Shown piece by piece: positions 1 through 8,250 of a DNA stretch of 64,000 nucleotides. Position 1 is the stretch's first letter; the number at the start of each line of letters is the position of its first letter. Made by a program: the position numbers and the translations under genes. The notes under the pieces are model-generated. The model had not been told where the DNA came from, did no database searches, and worked only from the letters and a program-made list of their open reading frames with translations. The stretch comes from Halobaculum roseum (GTDB taxonomy: Archaea; Halobacteriota; Halobacteria; Halobacteriales; Haloferacaceae), in assembly GCF_019880245.1 (NCBI RefSeq), contig NZ_CP082288.1, forward strand, positions 1-64,000, read 5' to 3'.

Positions 1-557
1 CCTTGTCCCGGGTGTGGGGATATCAATACAGATTTCGAACTTCTGGTCTATGTGTCTGTTATCGAAGCTCTCCCACCGTTCGATCGATAGGTGAGGTACC
101 TAAGGTAGATATCTCGTCTATTCTTCTGCACCCTCTCCTTGCCTGACCAATAGCTGTCTCGGGTGCGTGGCTGATGCCGCGAGTATCGCACTCCCGTACC
201 AATTCACGGGTTGTGGATCCCTCTCACTGACGAACAATAGCTAAGATACATCAGATAGCTATCTTAACTATCTTACCTATTTCAGAAGGTGTGGCTGAAC
301 GATGCTGCCGTGCGTGGTTGGCTCACCTCCTGTACCTGCGATCGATATCTTCTCTATTGGAGGTGACTCACCTGTTGAAGGTAAGTTACCTATCGTAGCT
401 ACCTTAGCTGAGATAGGTGGCTTCGATGGTTCACCTCGGGTTTCTGGCTCAGATGTCTTGCGTACCTTCTTGTATGATCCGCTGATACCCCTGTCTACAA
501 CACGGTAACCGGGCAGATCGATGTCGTCCCGTCGATCCTCCGGCCGGTGTGGAACAC

Positions 558-593
558 AAAATAGGCACAAACTTCGGAATAGGTGCCTATTTT
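558..593. repeat. 11-bp perfect inverted repeat upstream of parA
   Basis: AAAATAGGCAC at 558-568 and its exact reverse complement GTGCCTATTTT at 583-593 are separated by 14 bases. It lies about 80 bases before the ParA start. It could be an operator, a partition-protein binding site or part of the 5' end of the transcript. Confidence 0.7.
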
Positions 594-616
594 GAGCGAG
601 GTGAGGTACCTCGCTC
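594..616. repeat. 9-bp perfect inverted repeat adjoining the first palindrome
   Basis: GAGCGAGGT at 594-602 and ACCTCGCTC at 608-616 form an exact inverted repeat around five bases, directly abutting the previous palindrome. Two abutting palindromes upstream of a partition gene suggest cooperative protein binding (inference). Confidence 0.65.
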
Positions 617-669
617 AGCTACCTGTCCCACACTGGCGTCGTCGCTCGGTGGCCGACGAAGGTGATCCC

Positions 670-1560
670 ATGTCAGAACACGACACTCAACCTCGCGCCG
701 TCGCGGTCGGCGTTCTCAAAGGTGGCTTCGCGAAAACGACGACCGCGATCAACCTCGCGCGCGAGTTGGCACATCGGAACGAGTCCGCGCTCGTCATCGA
801 TCTCGACGACAACGGTCACATGACGCAGAATCTCGGCTTTATCGAAGAGTACGAAGCCGAGACGAACCACGTTCACGAGGTCCTCCTCGAAGACGGGGAC
901 GTACGCGATGCGATCGTCTCCGTCGTCGACGGTCTGGACCTCCTCCCGGCACATCAGGACCTCGAGGACGTTCAGACCCAATTGAAGAACGCGATGGGTG
1001 GTTCTACGCGGTTGAACACCCGTGTCGTCGAGCCGTTGCTCGGCGAGGAGTACGACTACATCGTCGTCGACTGCCCCGCCAACCAGGGGAAACTCAACGA
1101 AAACGCCCTGTACGCGACGAACAACCTCATTATCCCCGTGCGTCCGGAGACGGGATACGACTCCGGCATCCACAACACGGTCAATCGACTGGTGAAGGAG
1201 GCGCGCCAGTACTTCGAGTTGGACATTCTCGCGGTCGTTCCCTCGGGTTTATCGCAACGACTGGACCAGGACCGACGCGATCGCGCGCTTCTGCAGGAGA
1301 TCAACTCGATGGGGATCGCCGATTCCGTCGTTCCGAACTTCTGTCGGATCTCCGACGATGACTGGGCGGCGATCGACGAGGGGACGTACGACGGTCCGCT
1401 CCCCGGGATCCGCTATCGGTCGGCGATCGACGACGCCAACGACGCGGGGCTCCCGTTGCGCGATTACGACGGCAGCTGCGACCAGCTCTCCTGTTACGGC
1501 GAACTAGCCGCGATCGTCGAAACCGGCGGCGTGGTCCGCGAGCGTGAGGTGGTGGCCTGA
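670..1560 (+). CDS. parA: ParA-type partition ATPase
   Basis: A 296-residue P-loop ATPase of the ParA/MinD family, expected to sort plasmid or chromosome copies with a partner protein and a DNA site. The deviant Walker A is KGGFAKTT at residues 17-24, with the signature lysine K17 and the second lysine K22; the usual glycine before that lysine is alanine. A DLDDNGHMTQ segment lies near residue 44 and a Walker-B-like YDYIVVDCPA near 132. I start at the ATG at 670 because GGTGAT sits just before it; an open frame reaches back to 583 but runs through the palindromes. Its stop overlaps the next start (TGATG), so the two genes are translationally coupled. No ParB homologue is recognisable nearby. 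Confidence 0.88.
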   Translation: MSEHDTQPRAVAVGVLKGGFAKTTTAINLARELAHRNESALVIDLDDNGHMTQNLGFIEEYEAETNHVHEVLLEDGDVRDAIVSVVDGLDLLPAHQDLEDVQTQLKNAMGGSTRLNTRVVEPLLGEEYDYIVVDCPANQGKLNENALYATNNLIIPVRPETGYDSGIHNTVNRLVKEARQYFELDILAVVPSGLSQRLDQDRRDRALLQEINSMGIADSVVPNFCRISDDDWAAIDEGTYDGPLPGIRYRSAIDDANDAGLPLRDYDGSCDQLSCYGELAAIVETGGVVREREVVA

Positions 1561-2024
1561 TGGCGTTCGACGACCTCGACCAGGCAGAACAGGCCGAGGA
1601 CGAGAGATCCGACACCCAGGATGCAGCGGAGGAACGAGACGCGTCTGAGCCGGTCGACGCGTCGGTCACAGAGGCCGATCTGACCGCCGATTCGGATTCA
1701 CACTCCGAGAACCGCCGCCAGGACGATGCGGGACCCCTTGGATCGTCTGCCGGTACCGGTGAGGACACGACGGCGCATTCCGAACCGGCGTTCGGATTCG
1801 AGGAAGCGAAACAACGTCCGTTATACGCACGACAACGCGCGTGGGACGAGTTCGAGGACGCGCTCGCGATCGATGTCGAACCCACGCTACGGCGCCACGA
1901 TGTCCGGGATGCGTCGAAGCGAGAACTCCACGACGCGGCGCTTCGTGTCCTCGCGGATCACGCCGAAGAGGTCGCGAATACGGTGCTGGAAGCTCGAGGA
2001 CTCGGTTCGGACATCGACGATTGA
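1560..2024 (+). CDS. Acidic ParA-coupled protein, possible partition partner
   Basis: A 154-residue, strongly acidic protein whose start overlaps the ParA stop. Residues 1-80 are low-complexity (Asp, Glu, Ser, Thr) and probably disordered. Residues about 85-145 form a charged, likely helical domain beginning with RPLYARQRAWDEFEDAL. I recognise no family. Small second genes coupled to parA often encode the centromere-binding or adaptor protein, and the position fits, but there is no visible ribbon-helix-helix or HTH motif, so the role is inferred. Confidence 0.7.
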   Translation: MAFDDLDQAEQAEDERSDTQDAAEERDASEPVDASVTEADLTADSDSHSENRRQDDAGPLGSSAGTGEDTTAHSEPAFGFEEAKQRPLYARQRAWDEFEDALAIDVEPTLRRHDVRDASKRELHDAALRVLADHAEEVANTVLEARGLGSDIDD

Positions 2025-2201
2025 CTGTCCCGATAAATCACTAGCCGCTATATCAAGGGTGACTTGGAGGAGACTCCGGAGTTTCGGAGGATCGGCTCCG
2101 TGTATATCACGTCGAGAGGGTCTGGAGTACGCGAATTCGAAGGATTTCCGAATCTCAGGTACTCGATACGCTCGTGGAGAAGTATCCGATCCGCCGTAAT
2201 T

Positions 2202-2882
2202 TCATTCAATCCGCTCGTACGATCCGTTCAGCAGGCGTCTGTACTGCCTACCATCGTACTCTATGATGCCGTTACCCAACGTTGTCGTCTCGGATTCTCC
2301 CACTGGGACATCCACGTCAGAGAGCGTCAGGCCAGACTCGGCGGGAGTGTAGGTGAAGGGAGCGTAGCTCTTTGCGTCGGATTCCGACAGTTTCCGCATC
2401 GAATCGGTGACATCGCGTCGAACGTCGGCATCGAACCGCTCTGCCTGTATCTGCGTATCGACGGCTCCGATCTGGGCGTTTTTGATGGCGGTGTAGGATT
2501 CACGCTGTTCGGGAGACATGTCCGCTATCGCCCCGAGCTCGCTGTGTAACGTTGCCATCTGTGCATCGACCATCGCGCCGGTGTTCGACTTCGGAACGTA
2601 GTCGGGTGATTTGATAGCCGCGAACGCCCGGTCCACCACGTCCGGGTAATCGGGAAGTCCCTCCGGCTCCGCTCGTTCGGAGCTCCCCAACCCGTCGGCG
2701 TCATCGACTGCCCCGTCCCCGATATCGGCCAGTGCGATGTCGGCCGATCCCGCTTCCGACGTGACGTCGAACAGCAGGCCGTCGAACTCGGCGGGGTCCG
2801 TGTCCAGCAGCTCGTCTACATCGTCGTCACCGTCCACCTCGGAAAGCACCCCGGCGATCGCTTCAAGCAGTTCATCAAGCAT
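2202..2882 (-). CDS. Hypothetical acidic helical protein
   Basis: A 226-residue protein of unknown function. The first 80 residues are Asp/Glu-rich. The middle, from about residue 88, is predicted helical with many Gln, Ala and Glu (TAIKNAQIGAVDTQIQAERF). The C-terminus, ending QYRRLLNGSYERIE, looks like a short beta-rich tail. There is no signal peptide or membrane segment. It converges on the ParA pair across about 180 bases and lies downstream of the RMF-repeat gene on the same strand, so the two may form an accessory unit. Acidity and codon use fit a genuine haloarchaeal gene. Confidence 0.62.
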   Translation of the reverse strand: MLDELLEAIAGVLSEVDGDDDVDELLDTDPAEFDGLLFDVTSEAGSADIALADIGDGAVDDADGLGSSERAEPEGLPDYPDVVDRAFAAIKSPDYVPKSNTGAMVDAQMATLHSELGAIADMSPEQRESYTAIKNAQIGAVDTQIQAERFDADVRRDVTDSMRKLSESDAKSYAPFTYTPAESGLTLSDVDVPVGESETTTLGNGIIEYDGRQYRRLLNGSYERIE

Positions 2883-3037
2883 GGATTCTCGATACGGAGA
2901 GACGCCGGCCGCGATATTAGCCGTATACTCAACATTGTATCCGATTGTGGACCGTCTGTCGGGGTACCGTCCCTTCGTCCGTCCGGATACTGTGAACAGT
3001 GCAGGACTGTTCGTGTTGGCTCAGTGGGTGCACCCGT

Positions 3038-4609
3038 TTATTCCTCCTCCTCCGTCGCAGCGGTGAAGCCCTGTTCCCAGATATCCTGCCACGCCCGTGT
3101 CTCGAACGGGCAATCATCGAGGGACTCACCCGCATATGCAGCGATCATCCCTTTCTCGTAGACCGCCCGTTCCATCGGGTCGGAAACCGCAGTAAGCGTC
3201 TGCTGATCGGCGTCGGTAGCACTCCCGGCTCGGCGGTGCTGCTGTAACGCGGTCTGTTCGTCCTCGAATCCCCGCATCCAGATACGGTATTGCTCGGAGC
3301 CCGATTCGCCGGGGGCGATGCTCTCGGGCCGGTCGTTGTATGCGGCTGCAGCCCCCTCCCGGTACCACTCTCTCGCTTGCGGATCCGGGAGGTCCGGAGG
3401 CGGTGAGACGTGGGGGACGTCCATCCCGAGCAGCCGAGCTTGGGGTTCGTACCCGTCCTTCCAGTAATTCCGCCTCTGCAGGTTTCTGTAGGGACAGTCG
3501 GACACGTGCGAGCCTTCGGACGCTTGCCAAACACCCTCCATGTAGATCTCCCTCGGTTCTTGCTCGGTGAGCGAATAGGGGAGTTCGGGGGGATCAGGGT
3601 CCCGAAAGTCGTTCTCGTACGTGATCTTCGTCTCGGGCGTGATCAGGATGCGGCCTTCGGCAGGATCGGGAGTGCAGTCCCCGATCACGATCCCGATATC
3701 CCGGATGTTCAACGGGTACACGAGCTCATCGCCCGGCCGAACCACTGCCCGAACCAACTCCGATTCGAGTTTCTCGGTCTCGTCTCCGAACAGATCCGCG
3801 ATGACCGTCACTTCTTCCGCCGCCGGTAGTTTCGAGGCTTCCTCCTCCCACCCTCGCTCCCAGCTTTTCTGCGTTTCCGGATCGTACCTCCGGAACGTCA
3901 CGCTCGTGAACGGCTTGCTCTCTCGCGCCGATCGGACGCCGTCCCGATACGCCAGCACGTGGTCGACGGGCGAATCGGATTCGAGTGCGGACTCCAGAAA
4001 CTCCGCCGGGAGGTGAATATCCGCCTCCGGAATCTTCGCGATGTTGTCCTCGATTCGTTCTAGCACCTCCCCGCGAACCTCACTGTCGTTCCGGGCATCT
4101 AGCAGCGTTCGGAGGTTCAGTTGGAGTTCGCGACACACCTTGTCGGCGTCGACCCCATCGAACCGAGTGAACCGATACTCCTTGGCGTATGTGGTCGTGA
4201 TGGAGAGTTCCTTCCTGAGCTGTTCTTTCGCCTGCAACACCGCCGTGGGGAGTCGGGTGAAGATCGACGCTCGCCCGAGGGCGTTTGCCGCGGCACGCCT
4301 GGATTCGGTCCTCGGGGATTCGACGGACAACAGCCGGACCTGACTCAGTGGGATCTCGTCGGTTCCCTCGCGTTCGGTGTCGAGTATCACGAACCGACGG
4401 TCAGTCATCAACAGCAGTTTCTCCCCTTTTGGGGCGGTAGCCTGCTTGCAGAGTCGGGCCCAGACGGGGACCTCGCTCCCTTCGAGAACCGAGTCGATCG
4501 TCGGGCGGATGATCCGAACGTTCGCCGGGTTCGTGCTGTCGTCCCCGACCCGGAGAAAGTACAGCCGACCGTTATCGATCTCGAACTGCTTCAGCGTCCC
4601 CGTGTTCAT
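3038..4609 (-). CDS. PH-like domain protein with four RMF-like repeats
   Basis: A 523-residue soluble protein. Residues about 60-100 (KLLLMTDRRFVILDTE...IPLSQV) resemble a bacterial PH-like domain. Four units follow the pattern Y-x2-G-x2-A-(about 20)-W-x2-G(F/W/Y), at about residues 217-258, 353-392, 413-452 and 482-520. Units 2 and 4 contain CPY or CPF, as in ribosome modulation factor and CrpP-fold proteins. The unit likeness is visible by eye; ribosome binding is inference from that family. I start at ATG 4609 (MNTGTL), because the 23 residues before it look non-coding. It reads away from the acyl-CoA operon and is followed 155 bases later by the acidic hypothetical gene. Confidence 0.72.
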   Translation of the reverse strand: MNTGTLKQFEIDNGRLYFLRVGDDSTNPANVRIIRPTIDSVLEGSEVPVWARLCKQATAPKGEKLLLMTDRRFVILDTEREGTDEIPLSQVRLLSVESPRTESRRAAANALGRASIFTRLPTAVLQAKEQLRKELSITTTYAKEYRFTRFDGVDADKVCRELQLNLRTLLDARNDSEVRGEVLERIEDNIAKIPEADIHLPAEFLESALESDSPVDHVLAYRDGVRSARESKPFTSVTFRRYDPETQKSWERGWEEEASKLPAAEEVTVIADLFGDETEKLESELVRAVVRPGDELVYPLNIRDIGIVIGDCTPDPAEGRILITPETKITYENDFRDPDPPELPYSLTEQEPREIYMEGVWQASEGSHVSDCPYRNLQRRNYWKDGYEPQARLLGMDVPHVSPPPDLPDPQAREWYREGAAAAYNDRPESIAPGESGSEQYRIWMRGFEDEQTALQQHRRAGSATDADQQTLTAVSDPMERAVYEKGMIAAYAGESLDDCPFETRAWQDIWEQGFTAATEEEE

Positions 4610-4841
4610 ACACGAGGAATCGCCGTCCCGAGGGTAATTCGAGTGGGGAATTCTTCCGGTTGTGGAAACCGATACCACTCGGTCCAGGAAACGACCCGCT
4701 CCGTCGGGTCCGAGCCAGTCAAACTCCGGTCAATAGATCGACAGTGACGGCGTACGTGCGGTCACGTCGACGCTAACGCCGCGCGTTCGAGCACGGAAAT
4801 CGCGGGGAACCCGTGGAAGAGAAGAACGAATTGTCGACGAT

Positions 4842-6371
4842 TCAGGCGTGCTCCGTCCAGTCGAAGGCGGTGTCGAGGTCGACGGGCTCGTGGCCGCCGG
4901 TCGCACCGGCGCGATCGAGATACGCCCGAAGGTCGTCGCGGTAGTCGGGATGTGCGCACTCGAGGAGCGCGCGGGCGCGCTCCCGCGGCGAAGTGCCCCG
5001 TAGGTCCGCCACCCCGTGTTCGGTGATCACCACGTCCACGTCGTGTTCGGTGTGGTCGACGTGTGAGGCCTTCGGGACGATCTTCGAGATGTCGCCGCCG
5101 GCGGCCGTCGAGCCGAGCGCGATCACCGACAGCGGGGCGTTGCGGGTGAAGTCGCCGCTGCCGCCGACGCCGCTTATCATCCGCGAGCCGCCGAGGTTGG
5201 TGGAGTTGACGTGCCCGTACAGGTCGACCTCGACGGCGCTGTTGACCGCGACGACGCCGAACCGATCGATCAGCGCCGGCCCGTTCGACACGTCGCCGGT
5301 GCGGATCACCACGTCCTCGGCGTATCGCTCGGCGTCGTCGAACAGGCGCTCTTGCCCTTCGGTCGACAGCGCCAGCGACGTGGCGCTCGCGGAGCGAAGC
5401 TCCCCCGCATCGAGCAGGTCGAGCAGGCCGTCCTGGAGCACCTCGCCGTAGTAGATCAGGTCGCGATCGCCGAGATCGGCGTCCCCGAGCGCGCCCATCA
5501 GGGCGTTGCCGAGGCTGCCGACGCCGAACTGGATCCGCAGCGAGTCGTCGTACAGCGACGAGCGCTCGACCTCGCGCTCCAGGAAGTCGCCGAGACGGTT
5601 CGCGATCCGCAGGTCCACGTCGGTCGGGTCGCGGAACTCGTAGGGGGCGTCGCGACCGGTCGTCTCGACGACGGCCTCGAGCTTCCCCGGCTCGAACGCG
5701 ATCCGCGGGCCGCCGATGCGCTCGTCGGGGGTGGTCAACGGGATCGGGTCGCGCTCGGGCGGCGTCCCGGTCCGATACACGTCGTGGAACGCCGACAGCG
5801 ACAGCGGCTGGTCCTCGTTCACCTCGACGATCACCGTGTCGGCAGCCTCGACGAACGCATGGGTCAGCCCGACCGACGTGGACGGGATCAACCAGTCGGG
5901 GCCGACGGCGACGGCCTCGACAACGGCGACGCTGCCGTCGGTGTCGACCATCCCGCCGAAGCGAACGTCGTCGCCGAGCGAGGAGATGTGTCGGTCGGCG
6001 AAGGCGACGCGGCCGTCGTTGATCGCGGCGTTGATCGCCTCGCGCGCCTGAAACGGGTAGCGTCGGTCGATCGCGCCGACCTCGACGAGCGCCTCGTCGA
6101 TCTCCCCGCCGACGCTCCCGCCGCTGACGACCGACAGCGACAGATTTCGGCCGGCGTCGGCGTCCTCGCCCTCGGCGTCCCCGTCCCCGGCGGCCGCGTC
6201 GGCCAGCGCCCGCGGGACGGCCTTCGGGTAGCCGACGCTGCCGAAGCCGCTGACGAGCATCGTCGCGTCGTCGGGGACGTGCTCGGTGGCAGACGCGGCG
6301 TCGACGACCGGGAGATCGCCCTGGATCCGGCCGTCGGGGATCCGATCGGCGGGGTCAGACTCGCGGGTCAC
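4842..6371 (-). CDS. Acetyl-CoA hydrolase / CoA-transferase family protein
   Basis: About 509 residues, the full length of the Cat1 / succinyl-CoA:acetate CoA-transferase and acetyl-CoA hydrolase family. It would move CoA between an acyl-CoA and a carboxylate. Motifs include GFGSVGYPKAVPRAL near the start, the glycine-rich QFGVGSLGNALMGAL, and SVIALGSTAAGGDISKIVP followed by VITEHGVADLRG near the end. I choose GTG at 6371, which overlaps the stop of the MaoC gene as GTGA; an ATG at 6413 would give a longer overlap. It is the last of four co-directional genes. In bacterial itaconate degradation a related transferase is paired with a MaoC hydratase, so a branched or dicarboxylic acid substrate is possible. 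Confidence 0.85.
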   Translation of the reverse strand: MTRESDPADRIPDGRIQGDLPVVDAASATEHVPDDATMLVSGFGSVGYPKAVPRALADAAAGDGDAEGEDADAGRNLSLSVVSGGSVGGEIDEALVEVGAIDRRYPFQAREAINAAINDGRVAFADRHISSLGDDVRFGGMVDTDGSVAVVEAVAVGPDWLIPSTSVGLTHAFVEAADTVIVEVNEDQPLSLSAFHDVYRTGTPPERDPIPLTTPDERIGGPRIAFEPGKLEAVVETTGRDAPYEFRDPTDVDLRIANRLGDFLEREVERSSLYDDSLRIQFGVGSLGNALMGALGDADLGDRDLIYYGEVLQDGLLDLLDAGELRSASATSLALSTEGQERLFDDAERYAEDVVIRTGDVSNGPALIDRFGVVAVNSAVEVDLYGHVNSTNLGGSRMISGVGGSGDFTRNAPLSVIALGSTAAGGDISKIVPKASHVDHTEHDVDVVITEHGVADLRGTSPRERARALLECAHPDYRDDLRAYLDRAGATGGHEPVDLDTAFDWTEHA

Positions 6372-6949
6372 TCCTCGAGGTCCTCCGGTTGGGTTCCGAT
6401 TCCCTCGGGCCACCCGGTCGGCGCCGCCGCCGACGGCTGTGCGTACTCGCGCTTCAGCACCATCGGCGTGCGCTCCAGTGTAAGCACGAGCTCGTCGTCC
6501 TGGTTGAACGCGCGCAGTTGGGTGGTGACCATGCCGACGTGGTCGCGCGACTCGCTCTCGCGCTTGTGGACCACCTCGCTCTCGGCGAAGATCGTATCGC
6601 CGTGGTAGACCGGCGCGTGATGGCGGATGTCGTCGTAGCCCAGGTTCGCGGTCGCGTTCGCGCTCACGTCGATGACGCTCATCCCGACGACGAGCGCGAT
6701 GACGAACGTGCCGTCGACGAGGCGCTCGCCGAACTCCGTCTCGGCGGCGTACGCCTCGTTGAAGTGCATCGGGTTGAGGTTCATCGTGAGGTTGGTGAAC
6801 CAGACGTTGTCCGTCTCGGTCACCGTCCGGCCGTACGGGTGCTTGTACACGTCGCCGACCGCGAAGTCCTCGTAGTAGCGGCCCTGCCAGCCCTCGACCA
6901 GTCGTCGCTCGATGTCGTCGCGTCCGTCGTCGGTGTCGTTGTCAGTCAT
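6368..6949 (-). CDS. MaoC-family (R)-specific acyl-CoA hydratase/dehydratase
   Basis: A 193-residue single hotdog-fold protein. MaoC proteins add or remove water on 2-enoyl-CoA esters. The N-terminal YYEDFAVGDVYKHPYGRTV and the hydratase-like segment TNLTMNLNPMHFNEAYA (near residues 53-69) are typical, as is GERLVDGTFVIALVVGMSV. Relatives act as mesaconyl-CoA or itaconyl-CoA hydratases; which reaction applies cannot be read here. It overlaps the CoA-transferase gene by four bases and follows the acyl-CoA dehydrogenase gene by 57 bases. Confidence 0.88.
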   Translation of the reverse strand: MTDNDTDDGRDDIERRLVEGWQGRYYEDFAVGDVYKHPYGRTVTETDNVWFTNLTMNLNPMHFNEAYAAETEFGERLVDGTFVIALVVGMSVIDVSANATANLGYDDIRHHAPVYHGDTIFAESEVVHKRESESRDHVGMVTTQLRAFNQDDELVLTLERTPMVLKREYAQPSAAAPTGWPEGIGTQPEDLEE

Positions 6950-7006
6950 GGTGTGAGTGGATCGTGGGTGTCTCTGTGTTGGTGAGTTCAGTGGCGCGTC
7001 CGTCCG

Positions 7007-8206
7007 TCAGTACGACCGCGGGAGCCCCAGCACGTTTTCCCCGAGGTAGTTCAGCGCCAGTTCCTGCGTGACGGGGACGAGCCGCGTGAGCCGCGCCTCC
7101 CTGAGGTACCGCTCCACGTCGTACGCGCGGTCGATCCCACGGCCGCCGTGCGTCTGGACCGCGGCGTCCGCGGCCTCGAAGGCGGCCTCCGCCGCGAGGT
7201 ACTTCGCGGTGTTGGCCCACGCGCCGACGGCCTTCCGGTCCTCGTCGCCGGTCCGCTTCGCGGCGGCGAAGGTGAACTGCTTGGCCGCCTGCAGGCGGGC
7301 GTGTCCCGCGGCAAGCGGGTGCTGGATCGCCTGGTTCTGTCCGATTGCGCGGCCGAACACCTCGCGTTCGTTCGCGTAGTCGACGCCCTTCTCGACGGCG
7401 AGCTCGCCGAGGCCGACGGTCTCGGCCGCGATGACGAGCCGCTCCTCGTTGAGGCCGTCGAGCACCTGGTAGAACCCCTCGTCCTCGACGCCGATCAGTC
7501 GGTCCGCGGGGACGCGGAGGTCGTCGTAGGTGACCCGGAAGGAGCTGACGACGCCGCTCGCGGTCTTGTCGATCTCCTCCAGATCGAGGCTGCCCGCCTC
7601 GTGTCCCCGCTCGATGTCGACGAGGAACAGCGAGACGCCCTCGGTCTTCTTCTCGACTTCTTCGCGGGGCGTCGTCCGCGCCGCGAGCACGAGGTAGTCG
7701 CTCACGTCGATCCGGGAGGTCCACAGCTTCTCCCCGTTGATCACGTACTCGTCGCCGTCGCGGACGGCCTCGGTCTCGATCGCCGTCGACTCCGAGCCCG
7801 CCTTCGGCTCCGTCAGGCTGAAACACTGGATCCACGCGTCGCCGCTGGCGACCCGGGGAAGCAGATCGGATTTCAGTTCCTCGCTGCCGTAGTTCACGAG
7901 GGGCGCCGAATTGTAGATCGCCGCGTGGACCGTCTGGGCGCCGCTGAAACCGGCGCCGCTGCGGGCGATCGTGTACATCATCGCGACGGCCTCCTCCGTG
8001 CTGTATCCCTTCCCGCCGTACTCCTCGGGGAGGAGCACGCCGAGCCACCCCTCCTCGGCGAGGGCGTTCACGAAGTCGTGTGGATACTCGCCCTCGGCGT
8101 CGTGTTCCCGCCAGTACGCGGCGTCGAACTCGTCACAGATGTCGCCGACGGCGTCGCGGACCGACCGTTGTCGATCGGTCAACTGTACCGTGTCGGTAGC
8201 TACCAT
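7007..8206 (-). CDS. Acyl-CoA dehydrogenase
   Basis: A 399-residue FAD flavoprotein that introduces an alpha,beta double bond into an acyl-CoA and passes electrons to electron-transfer flavoprotein. The family layout is complete: a helical N-domain, the FAD-binding segment CFSLTEPKAGSESTAIET, the beta domain with NGEKLWTSRIDVSDYLVLAART, and the C-domain with LNEERLVIAAETVGL, an FGRAIGQNQAIQHPLA motif and QTHGGRGIDR. The ATG at 8206 (MVATDTVQ) gives normal family length; the open frame upstream of it translates to arginine-rich nonsense. It sits between the PrpD-family and MaoC genes in one operon. Confidence 0.93.
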   Translation of the reverse strand: MVATDTVQLTDRQRSVRDAVGDICDEFDAAYWREHDAEGEYPHDFVNALAEEGWLGVLLPEEYGGKGYSTEEAVAMMYTIARSGAGFSGAQTVHAAIYNSAPLVNYGSEELKSDLLPRVASGDAWIQCFSLTEPKAGSESTAIETEAVRDGDEYVINGEKLWTSRIDVSDYLVLAARTTPREEVEKKTEGVSLFLVDIERGHEAGSLDLEEIDKTASGVVSSFRVTYDDLRVPADRLIGVEDEGFYQVLDGLNEERLVIAAETVGLGELAVEKGVDYANEREVFGRAIGQNQAIQHPLAAGHARLQAAKQFTFAAAKRTGDEDRKAVGAWANTAKYLAAEAAFEAADAAVQTHGGRGIDRAYDVERYLREARLTRLVPVTQELALNYLGENVLGLPRSY

Positions 8207-8250
8207 TCTGGTGTTCAAGAGTCCCGATAGCGAGCCAATAAACCGTCCGG

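Larger units (their letters stand above)
80..627. repeat. Repeat- and palindrome-rich leader of the parA unit; candidate partition site
   Basis: This stretch before the ParA gene has no convincing gene and is richer in A+T than most of the window. Variants of one short motif, ATAGGTG or TACCTAT on either strand, recur near 86-100, 270-280, 386-396, 410-420 and 577-590. The related words GAGGTACC and AGCTACC occur near 93-100, 395-403, 603-610 and 616-623. Two perfect inverted repeats lie at its right end. Dense short repeats next to a ParA gene are typical of a centromere-like partition site or an autoregulated promoter; that role is inferred from position. No replication initiator gene is present in the window to prove a replicon. 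Confidence 0.5.
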
